Made by a program: the position numbers and the translations under genes. Below, in pieces: positions 7,417 to 13,965 of a stretch of DNA of 18,119 nt. Each line of letters opens with the position of its first letter. The stretch's first letter is position 1. The stretch is taken from contig CAYOEZ010000083.1 in assembly GCA_964402955.1 (NCBI GenBank), forward strand, positions 1 through 18,119, given 5' to 3'. Origin of the DNA: CAYOEZ01 sp964402955. Its GTDB lineage: Bacteria; Chloroflexota; DTOL01; DAOUCN01. The notes beneath the pieces are model-generated. The model saw nothing but the letters and a program-made list of their open reading frames with translations. It ran no database searches and was not told where the DNA came from.

Positions 7417-8417
7417 GATGTTGTCTCCTTTGAGGAACGTCCCACCCGAGGATCAAGGGCGTAATAGAGGAGGTCGGCGACAAGGTTCAAGAAGACCATC
7501 AGGGCAGCCAGCACGAAGAAAGCGCCCTGCGCCAGGGGGTAGTCGCGGTTGGCGACAGCCCGCACCAGCATACGGCCCAGGCCAGGCCAACTGAAGATCG
7601 TCTCCACCACCACGTCGCCGCCGATCGTATAGCCAATGCCCAACGCCATAGCCGTGGCGACAGGCAGGAGCGCGTTACGGGCCGCATGGCGCAGCACGAC
7701 TCGCCACTCGCTGATACCTTTCATGCGAGCCATGGTCACGAAGTCTTCTTCCAGTACGTCGAGCATATTGCTGCGCATAAGCAGCAATGGCAGTCCCTGC
7801 AGATAAAAGGCCATCGTCAGAGCCGGCAGAACAAGGTGCTTCCAGAAATCCCGACTGAAGAACTGGTGCAAGAAGTCCGGATAGATGACGCCGGGGCTGG
7901 TTGCGCCGGATGCAGGGAACCAGTGGAGCCGGAAGGCAAAGAGCGTCAAGAGGAGCATGCCGACCCAGAACTCAGGCGCTGAACGGGAGATCAACGTGTA
8001 GATGATCCCGGCGCCTTCGACGCGTGAACCGCGCCGCCAGGCAAGCACTGTGCCCGCCACCACCCCGAAAGAATAGGCGATCAGCAGGGGAATGACAGTC
8101 AGCATCAGGGTGTTGGGCAGTAATTCTCCCATCAACTCGGCAACAGGTTTCTTGTAGAAGAATGAGCGGCCCAGATCGCCGCGTGCAAGGTTGACCATGT
8201 AGGTGACATACTGAACGGGTAGTGGCTTGTCCAATCCAAAGGACTTGATTATCGCGTCCTGCTGTTCTGCGGTGAAGGTCGGGCTGATGTATGCGACAAG
8301 TGGACTACCCGGCATAAATCGGAACATAAAGAACAAGATGGTCGCAATGACAAACAAGACCAGCAGGCGTTCGCCCAGGCGTGTGGCTATGACGCGTACA
8401 GTCCGCCAAAGTGTCAT
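7413..8417 (-). CDS. dppB: Dpp-type ABC permease, DppB-like
   Basis: 334 residues with the DppB layout: a first membrane segment (about 17-35) followed by PGSP (36-39), the LGRSF block (82-86), a transmembrane core (about 100-320), the loop DFVTMARMKGISEWRVVLRH (225-244) that couples to the ATPase, and GRMLVRAVANRDYPLAQG near the end. A TTG codon six bases further upstream could be read as the start, but GGGGAG lies 6 bases before the ATG at 8417 and leaves no room for the TTG. It pairs with DppC and overlaps it by 4 bp. A 367-bp gap with an inverted repeat pair separates it from the SBP1 gene, its likely binding protein. Confidence 0.93.
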   Translation of the reverse strand: MTLWRTVRVIATRLGERLLVLFVIATILFFMFRFMPGSPLVAYISPTFTAEQQDAIIKSFGLDKPLPVQYVTYMVNLARGDLGRSFFYKKPVAELMGELLPNTLMLTVIPLLIAYSFGVVAGTVLAWRRGSRVEGAGIIYTLISRSAPEFWVGMLLLTLFAFRLHWFPASGATSPGVIYPDFLHQFFSRDFWKHLVLPALTMAFYLQGLPLLLMRSNMLDVLEEDFVTMARMKGISEWRVVLRHAARNALLPVATAMALGIGYTIGGDVVVETIFSWPGLGRMLVRAVANRDYPLAQGAFFVLAALMVFLNLVADLLYYALDPRVGRSSKETTS

Positions 8418-8784
8418 GATCAACTCCCCTTACAGCCAGCAACGGCCGCCCCACATGCACAAAGGGCACGCACGAGGGATTCTGGCCAACGCTTCCAGGA
8501 CGCCCGTCGGCCAGGCAGCACACCCGGCATATCTGTTCACTGCAGTCTCTTGATAGACGCCAAACCATAGGGGCGCTGCTTGCTGCGCCTATCTGAGTGG
8601 TCTCTGCCGCGTGCGTCTGGCGCAGCAAGCAGCGCCCCTACGGTTTCACTATGTGCTGTGACAGTTTCCATCGGGCAGGGATCGCTTGTGGAGCCGCGCC
8701 AGGGGGTTTGCAGCGGTGCGTGATGAGATGTCCCTGACGCGGCTCGGCATCTCCTGCCTGCGTCGGCAAGAGCGGAACAGGCAA
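8418..8784. other. Gap between the SBP1 gene and dppB
   Basis: This stretch holds the dppB ribosome binding site at its left end and an inverted repeat pair at 8565-8643. I see no supported gene; open frames here have no ribosome binding site and are shadows. No convincing promoter for dppB is visible on the minus strand, so dppB is probably read from a promoter upstream of the SBP1 gene. Confidence 0.6.
8565..8643. repeat. Inverted pair of a second REP-like family (BIME-like)
   Basis: Arms 8568-8589 and 8619-8640 are exact 22-base reverse complements separated by 29 bases. Each arm is itself a unit reading (G/A)TAGGGGCGC, TGCTTGCT, GCGCC, that is, a TAG head followed by a small hairpin. On the minus strand the pair would fold into a large hairpin after the SBP1 stop and before dppB. 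It may let binding-protein mRNA exceed permease mRNA. No T-run follows. Confidence 0.75.
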
Positions 8785-10572
8785 CTACGACTTCAGAGTT
8801 TCGGTCTTGCCCGCGGGGTACATCAACTTTCCCGCGGCGTCCCACTCATACCCCTTGGACTTGAGCAGATCCTTGGCAGCCTTAACGTCAACCACCCAGG
8901 GCTTCATCTTGTCGTTGTACCAGGCCTTCATGCTGGGAGCAATGATGCTGTTGGCGGCCACAGCGCGGGTCTTGTAGATACCATTGACGATACCCTGCTT
9001 GTCAATGACCATGGCCAGAGCCTGACGGAAGGTGACGTCATCGAATGGCGGTCTGCGATTGTTGAGCGCCAGGAAGCGTGAACCAAGCTCGACAGTGGAG
9101 ACGACGGCGAGTTTGGCGTCCTTCTTGACCTCAGACAGGAGCAGGTCAGGCGCGCCGGCGTAGAAGCTGATGAAGTTGAGCTCGCCGGAGTGCATCATGC
9201 CCAGCACGGCTTCAGGGTTAGCGACGAAACGCAGCACCCAGCGGCGCATCTTGGGGGCATTGAAGTGCTCGGTGTTGGCTTCCAGTGTGACTTCCTCGGA
9301 CTGCTTCCAGGCCACAAACTTGAACGGGCCGGAACCGATGGGCGTCTTTTCCTGCTGCTTCTCGGCGTTGTCCGGCTTGCCTTCCAGGCCCTTGAGGATG
9401 GGTTCCCAGATGTGCTTGGGGACAAGGTTGATCTTGGACAGCGAGGCTGTTTCGAACGGAACGTATCCTGTCTTGAGGACAATGCGGCAGGTATTGGCGC
9501 CAGTCTTGGTGATCGTGTCGATGCGGGAGACAAAGGGCTTGTACATCGGCACTTTGTCGCCCATTGGCGTCTGATAGGAGAAGACCACGTCATCGATCGT
9601 GACCGGGTTGCCGTCGTGCCACTTCATGCCCTGGCGCAGGGTGATATCGACAGTCTTGGGATCGGCCCACACAACTTTCTCGGCTGCCCACGGCTTGGGC
9701 AAGCCATCAGTTCCCACGCGCATCAGGCGGTCCCAGATCAGTTCGGTGATCCAGGAGTCGGTGCCGCCGGAGATGTAGAGAGGGTTAATGGCATTGATAT
9801 TCGGCCCGCTGACGAGCACCATGTCCTTCACGTCACCCTTGGGCTTGGCGCCGACGAATGTCCAGAAGTTCTTGGCGCCGATGCCGGCCTGATCAAGGAT
9901 AGAGGTCGGTTCCCAAACGTTGGAGTTGTAGACGTAGTCCATCATCTGGTGGACATAGTTGACGTACGGTTGGTCGTTGTTCAGGAAGTCCTGGCACTGC
10001 TTCACCAGGGCGGCGCGCTTGGCCGGATCGGTCTCGGCGCGCTGAGCTTCGGCGACCTTCTCATACTCAGGGTTGATATAGCCGACGAAGTTGTAGCCGT
10101 CCTTGATCGTGGATTGAACAAACAGGTTGTAGAGCAGCTCGTCGGGGTCAGAGCGCTCGGCGCGGCCGACCATCTGCCACATGGTGAAATCCCACTGGTC
10201 GCGCTTGTACCAGACCAGGTCCGCCTGCTGCTCCCACGGCATAGCCTGCACATCAACATCGACGCCGAGTTGTTTGATGGCTTCGACGGTGTACTTCGCC
10301 ATTTCGTACTCTTTGGCGTCGGAGCCGTTGTCCTGGGACACCAGCATGAGCTTGCGGATGATACGCGCCTTGGGATCGGCTGCCGGCGCCTTGGTGGCCG
10401 TGGCAGCGGCAGCAGGTGCTGCGGTCGCAGCGGCGGCGGCGGGCTTGGTGGCCGTCGGCGGCACAGCGGTCGCGGTCGGTGTTGCGCCACAGGCCGATAG
10501 AGCAACGGCGCCGGTGAAGGCTGCTGCTGTCGCCAGGAACTGGCGTCTGGTCAATTTCTTTCCGTCCAACAT
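8785..10572 (-). CDS. Circularly permuted SBP_bac_5 substrate-binding lipoprotein (SBP1)
   Basis: 595 residues. The N-terminus KKLTRRQFL with a hydrophobic stretch and lipobox LSAC (Cys28) marks an exported lipoprotein, followed by an Ala/Pro/Thr linker (29-70). Residues 72-245 match what is normally the C-terminal part of extracellular solute-binding family 5: KLMLVSQDNGSD, IKQLGVDVDVQ, a WDFTMW strand, TDPAKRAALVKQCQDFL, and the closing NFWTF. Residues 246-595 then match the normal N-terminal and middle parts: MVLVSGPN, MKWHDGNPVTIDDVVFS (316-332), PIGSGPFKFVAWK (411-423), FDDVTFRQALAMVIDK (510-525), ending at GKLMYPAGKTETLKS, just where the family normally continues into block one. Start chosen at 10572 with AGGAAG upstream. 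It should feed peptides to the dppBCDF products. See SBP2 for the normal order. Confidence 0.9.
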   Translation of the reverse strand: MLDGKKLTRRQFLATAAAFTGAVALSACGATPTATAVPPTATKPAAAAATAAPAAAATATKAPAADPKARIIRKLMLVSQDNGSDAKEYEMAKYTVEAIKQLGVDVDVQAMPWEQQADLVWYKRDQWDFTMWQMVGRAERSDPDELLYNLFVQSTIKDGYNFVGYINPEYEKVAEAQRAETDPAKRAALVKQCQDFLNNDQPYVNYVHQMMDYVYNSNVWEPTSILDQAGIGAKNFWTFVGAKPKGDVKDMVLVSGPNINAINPLYISGGTDSWITELIWDRLMRVGTDGLPKPWAAEKVVWADPKTVDITLRQGMKWHDGNPVTIDDVVFSYQTPMGDKVPMYKPFVSRIDTITKTGANTCRIVLKTGYVPFETASLSKINLVPKHIWEPILKGLEGKPDNAEKQQEKTPIGSGPFKFVAWKQSEEVTLEANTEHFNAPKMRRWVLRFVANPEAVLGMMHSGELNFISFYAGAPDLLLSEVKKDAKLAVVSTVELGSRFLALNNRRPPFDDVTFRQALAMVIDKQGIVNGIYKTRAVAANSIIAPSMKAWYNDKMKPWVVDVKAAKDLLKSKGYEWDAAGKLMYPAGKTETLKS

Positions 10573-10754
10573 TTTGCTTCCTTCCTTTGTTTTTTGTGGG
10601 CCAACTGAGGAAGCGAGCCGTGATTGGCACGCTTGTTGCACCCGGATGGATAAATACGATTGATTGAACCTGTCGAGCACGCAGACCTATTGGCTCACGT
10701 TCTAGTACAGTCTCCATTCTCCTTTCTCCCCCTCTTCCTTTTTGGGGGATCATT

Positions 10755-10828
10755 GTAGGGCAGGTTTCTTACCTGCCACGTACTGCCCGGCCATGAGACG
10801 CGTCGTCAGGTATGGAAACCTGACCTAC
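10755..10828. repeat. Inverted pair of REP-like GTAG hairpins
   Basis: Left unit on the plus strand: GTAG (10755-10758), stem GGCAGGT/ACCTGCC, loop TTCTT. Right unit on the minus strand: GTAG (10825-10828), stem GTCAGGT/ACCTGAC, loop TTCCAT. The two heads point outward, a BIME-like arrangement. The TAG of the right unit is the stop codon of the M28 gene. It fills part of the gap between that gene and the SBP1 gene. Confidence 0.75.
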
Positions 10829-12603
10829 AAGGTAGCCAACTTCACCTCACGCTCGGCCTGGCGCAGGGCATCCAACAGGCGGTTCTGCCCGCGCACCAGA
10901 TGAGCAACGGTGAAGTGGGCGATGTCGGAATCGGGCGAAAGATCGGCCAGCGTCCGCGCCGGCGCCAGGTCGGGCAGTGCGCGCATCGGCGAGGCGGGAT
11001 CGTGGCGGAAGCGGCCCTCACGACCAAAGTTGATGGGAATCAAGAGGCGGGCCAGGCGCATGATCGCCTCGTTGCAGCGCGCACACATCGCCTCATCGCC
11101 CGACTCAACAGCCCTGGCAGCCAACTCATAGAAGCTCTCGACGGCCTGGCCAAACAGAGCGATCTCAGCCTGGGCCGGCGAGAAGTCGAAGCGCCCGGAC
11201 GCAGCGCGGGCATACGTGTCCACAGTCTGCGCAAAGTCCCTGGCGACAGCGCCGAAGTCGAAGGGGAAGACATCGGCATTGGCCGTCCGGCCCAGGGTCG
11301 TGATGTAGACCTTGATGTCGCGCAGCAGGTTATCCTTGTCGGCGATAGCAATGGTATCGTCTTCGCTGTGCCATTCGATATTGCCGCCACAGCCGCCGAC
11401 GGAGTAGTAGCCTTTTTCCTTCATGAGCTTCTCTGACATCGTTGACAGGAGCATGAAGTATGAGCTAATACCGATATTATTGAAGGAGTAGTCACCTGCC
11501 CGATGCGGGCGCCCGCCGGAAGCCGTCAGCCCGGTCACGTCCTTGATTGCTTCGCTGGCGAACTGCGCCGTCTCCGCCATCAAACATTGCCGCTCATAGG
11601 AGTCAGCAAAGCGGCAGCCGGGCGAATCGATGTTCACCTGGGCAATACAGTTTTCGCTCAAGTCAAGCGCGAAGTTGTCGGAGTACCAGGTCGAGCCGGC
11701 ATAGCGGCCGGTCGAGTGGCCTGGCCACCAGGCGATGCGGATGCTGCGCCGCAGGTGGGCGCGCTGCGTCCAGAAAACGCGCGCCAACTCCAGACAGGCG
11801 GCATTGCCGACAGCATTGTCGCCGCCGCCGGCGCCCCACGAGTCCAGGTGTCCGTGCGCGAGGATGAACTTCTCCGGTTCCTCCGTGCCCTTGATCTCGG
11901 CTACAAGCAAGGGAACCTTCTTCCAACCGTGATCGGACAGCGAGTGCACCGTGAGGTTGAGCCGTCCGGCGCGTGCAAGCTTGACGAGCACATCGCCGTC
12001 GGCGCGGTTGGTGGCGAGAACAGGCGTGTTGGGCACGCGCGCCATCGAGTCCAGGTCGGGCATGCCCCACACTGTTGTAGCAATACCCCAGTGGATGCGC
12101 TCGCCCGGGTTGACGTAGATCTGCGCAATGGCGCCGCGCTCCTCGTAGTCCCAGGCGCACTCCGGATTGGCCAGCCCCTCGGTCAGCACGATCTTGCCGC
12201 GCACATCGTACTTGCGCGGCGCATAATCGTGATCGGTAGTATATGTCGCAACTTCGTCTTCGTGCTCGGCAGGAACATAGATGACGTCGCCGCTGATGCC
12301 ACTGGGCGGCGTGTTGGCGGAGAAAGCCTGCGCCTTGGCGCGGAAGATCCGTCCGTCCAACTCGACACGTGCCGATATTGGCACAGAGAGGTACAGCTCC
12401 GGCTCGTAGAGATGATACGGAACGTTGAGCGAGTCCAACTGGCGCATGATATAGTCGAACGTCTTGCGCTCCGCGACGCTGCCTGATTCTCGCACCATCG
12501 TCGTGGAGTATTCGATGAGCGGCCAGGCGACATCGAGCGACGCCTCCGCCAGCATGGCCTTTTCAGCCGGCGAACCAGCAAACTTGTTACGGACCTTCAC
12601 CAT
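10825..12603 (-). CDS. M28-type metallopeptidase with protease-associated region, variant active site
   Basis: 592 residues. A protease-associated-like insert (about 100-225) precedes an M28 aminopeptidase core: HGHLDSWGAGGGDNAVGNA (250-268) gives His252, Asp254 and bridging Asp262, NIDSPG gives Asp326, and EWHSEDDT gives His412. Standard M28 enzymes have a Glu-Glu pair in a WxGEExGLxGS block; here the block reads WWPGHSTGRYAGS (292-304), putting His296-Ser297 there. A helical C-terminal part (about 445-592) extends past the peptidase. No signal peptide is seen, so it is probably cytoplasmic. Two ATGs compete: 12618 with a weak site and 12603 with GGAG 9 bases upstream; I prefer the latter. 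It probably acts on imported peptides or related amides. The gene follows the racemase gene after about 190 bp. Confidence 0.86.
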   Translation of the reverse strand: MVKVRNKFAGSPAEKAMLAEASLDVAWPLIEYSTTMVRESGSVAERKTFDYIMRQLDSLNVPYHLYEPELYLSVPISARVELDGRIFRAKAQAFSANTPPSGISGDVIYVPAEHEDEVATYTTDHDYAPRKYDVRGKIVLTEGLANPECAWDYEERGAIAQIYVNPGERIHWGIATTVWGMPDLDSMARVPNTPVLATNRADGDVLVKLARAGRLNLTVHSLSDHGWKKVPLLVAEIKGTEEPEKFILAHGHLDSWGAGGGDNAVGNAACLELARVFWTQRAHLRRSIRIAWWPGHSTGRYAGSTWYSDNFALDLSENCIAQVNIDSPGCRFADSYERQCLMAETAQFASEAIKDVTGLTASGGRPHRAGDYSFNNIGISSYFMLLSTMSEKLMKEKGYYSVGGCGGNIEWHSEDDTIAIADKDNLLRDIKVYITTLGRTANADVFPFDFGAVARDFAQTVDTYARAASGRFDFSPAQAEIALFGQAVESFYELAARAVESGDEAMCARCNEAIMRLARLLIPINFGREGRFRHDPASPMRALPDLAPARTLADLSPDSDIAHFTVAHLVRGQNRLLDALRQAEREVKLATL

Positions 12604-12682
12604 GTATCTGTGCTCCATCCATATCCCGATTCGTTCTCGCCTGACCTACTGCAATTGTCGGCCTGTCAGAGAGTGTTCCTTG

Positions 12683-12760
12683 ACCGCAGAGACGCGGAGG
12701 ACGCAGACGTTTTCCCCGCTCCTTGACGCCTATTCTCGGCGATCTCTGCGTCTCTGCGGT
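12683..12760. repeat. Inverted repeat between the racemase and M28 genes
   Basis: ACCGCAGAGACGC (12683-12695) and its exact reverse complement (12748-12760) flank a 52-base middle. The motif resembles the ACCGCAGAGACGCAGAG dispersed repeats seen between genes in many bacteria. It sits in the transcript between the two genes and may weaken read-through. No gene lies here. Confidence 0.6.
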
Positions 12761-12796
12761 GGAAAGGTACCCACGCCTCGGCTCTCCGACTAGCTG

Positions 12797-13507
12797 CTAG
12801 CGGCAGCAGCCGACCTTCTCAAGCCCGGCGGCGATCTTGGGCGGCGTCTGATAGGTGAGCGGGCTGTAGCTGAGATTCATGCTCACCAGCAATTCCGCCA
12901 TCTTGAGCGCAGCTACCAGGCAATTGACCACAGGTATGTGTAGTTGCTCCTGCAGCCACTCGGAGTAGAAGGACAGGCTGGCGCAGCCCATGACCAGGAC
13001 ATCGGCACGATCCTTCTCGATCGCTTCTTGCGCAACACGCAGCAGGGCATCATATGTGCTTTTCTCGTGCTTGCGTACCTCTAGAACGGGAACCCCGATC
13101 GCCTTGACGCTGGCCAGCTTCTCGCTCGTGCCCACCTTGTGCGCCAGTTCATAAGAGGAGCGCACCACACTGTCCAAAATGGTGATGATAGAATAGCGGA
13201 AACCCAACATCGAGGCCAACACCATGCCCGACTCGCCGGGGCCGGTGACGGGAATGCGTACAAGCTCGCGCGCTGCATCGAGGCCTGGGTCGCCGGCGCA
13301 GCCGGTTATCACGGCCTGGTAGCTCTCTTGCTCGGCCTGTAAGACGCTTTCAATCATGACCGGAATATAGAGATACTCCTCGTACATGGATTCAATCGTC
13401 TTCGGGCCATCTTGACGGTCGATGTTGCCGATCTCAAAACCCGGGCCTGCTTTGGACTGCAAGAATGCTCGCCGATCCTCAGCGCCAAGGTAACAAAGCC
13501 GAGCCAT
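12797..13507 (-). CDS. Asp/Glu/hydantoin racemase family protein
   Basis: 236 residues with the two-domain, two-cysteine layout of this superfamily. Cys70 lies in AVITGCAGDPGLDAAREL and Cys175 in DVLVMGCASLSFY; such pairs remove and return the alpha proton from opposite sides. The block PVTGPGESGMVLASMLGFRYSIIT (86-109) is closest to hydantoin racemases and related proteins rather than to glutamate racemase MurI (from memory of the families). The cofactor-free enzyme would be cytoplasmic. GAGGAGG stands 5 bases before the ATG at 13507; a longer open frame has no such site. It lies directly upstream of the M28 gene. With the M19 gene in the same cluster, this suggests handling of D-residues from peptides, but maleate isomerase-like or other activities cannot be excluded. 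Confidence 0.83.
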   Translation of the reverse strand: MARLCYLGAEDRRAFLQSKAGPGFEIGNIDRQDGPKTIESMYEEYLYIPVMIESVLQAEQESYQAVITGCAGDPGLDAARELVRIPVTGPGESGMVLASMLGFRYSIITILDSVVRSSYELAHKVGTSEKLASVKAIGVPVLEVRKHEKSTYDALLRVAQEAIEKDRADVLVMGCASLSFYSEWLQEQLHIPVVNCLVAALKMAELLVSMNLSYSPLTYQTPPKIAAGLEKVGCCR

Positions 13508-13822
13508 ATGCGCCTCCTCAAATCTGTACTTATCTATGCCCAAAACGCTGTACGCGCAGAAAGCGATGTCGCGCTCTCTGAGCAAGCGCTGCGGGGAACG
13601 ACATCGTTCAGCGGGTAGAATATGAAAGATGGTCAGGGCCCCTCGTCGTCAGGACGAAGCAAGGGAAGGCTGGACACACAGTGTGAGAGGCACAGGCATC
13701 GTGCTGTGCAGGCCTGCGACGGTGGAGTTGAGGCGGCAGCGCCAGAGATCGAGGTTCGACAGTGAACGGAGATACAGCAACTTTGCTGTGCCCAACGATG
13801 TACTAATGCAACATTCGATAGC

Positions 13823-13851
13823 ATATTACCATACAAGTGCTGACAATGCAA
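13823..13851 (-). promoter_or_regulatory. Weak sigma70 promoter candidate for the racemase and M28 genes
   Basis: On the minus strand TTGCAT (13846-13851) and TAATAT (13823-13828) are 17 bases apart in the AT-richest part of the gap, after the SBP2 hairpin. It would leave a leader of about 310 bases before the racemase. Both hexamers match the consensus only partly. Confidence 0.25.
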
Positions 13852-13899
13852 TAAGAAAATGGATGAGAACGGACGGTAAAATGGTGATCCTATCTTGAT

Positions 13900-13937
13900 A
13901 CCTGTTGGCGGGCGGAGACTTCTGCCCGCCAACAGGT
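13900..13937 (-). terminator. Hairpin downstream of the SBP2 gene
   Basis: A perfect 14-bp stem (ACCTGTTGGCGGGC at 13900-13913, GCCCGCCAACAGGT at 13924-13937) with a 10-base loop starts about 29 bases after the SBP2 stop codon. No run of T follows on the minus strand, so termination may be partial or Rho-assisted, or the stem may only protect the mRNA end. Confidence 0.5.
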
Positions 13938-13965
13938 TTCGCTAACGCTTGCTGCGTGCTATGCC

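Larger units (their letters stand above)
13508..13965. other. Gap between the SBP2 and racemase genes
   Basis: It holds a hairpin at 13900-13937, an AT-richer segment at about 13790-13900 with a weak promoter candidate, and an inverted repeat CGATGTCG (13564-13571) / CGACATCG (13599-13606) in the racemase leader. A plus-strand open frame of 89 codons at 13629-13898 has no ribosome binding site or recognisable domain, and I do not call it. Confidence 0.55.

Noticed and set aside
9190..10500. 436-codon plus-strand open frame opposite SBP1
   Set aside because: Gly/Arg-rich product from the complement of an Ala/Pro linker; no domain, and the minus strand is clearly coding.
8785..10572. SBP1 as two fused half genes or a frameshifted pseudogene
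   Set aside because: One uninterrupted frame with signal, lipobox and both parts of the fold, total length close to SBP2, and no duplicated or missing block.
10620..10680. TCGACA upstream of the SBP1 gene as a -35 element
   Set aside because: The only TA-rich partner (TATTTA) is about 14 bases away, too close for a sigma70 promoter.
13629..13898. Plus-strand 89-codon open frame in the racemase gap
   Set aside because: No ribosome binding site, no recognisable motif, and it overlaps an AT-richer likely regulatory segment.
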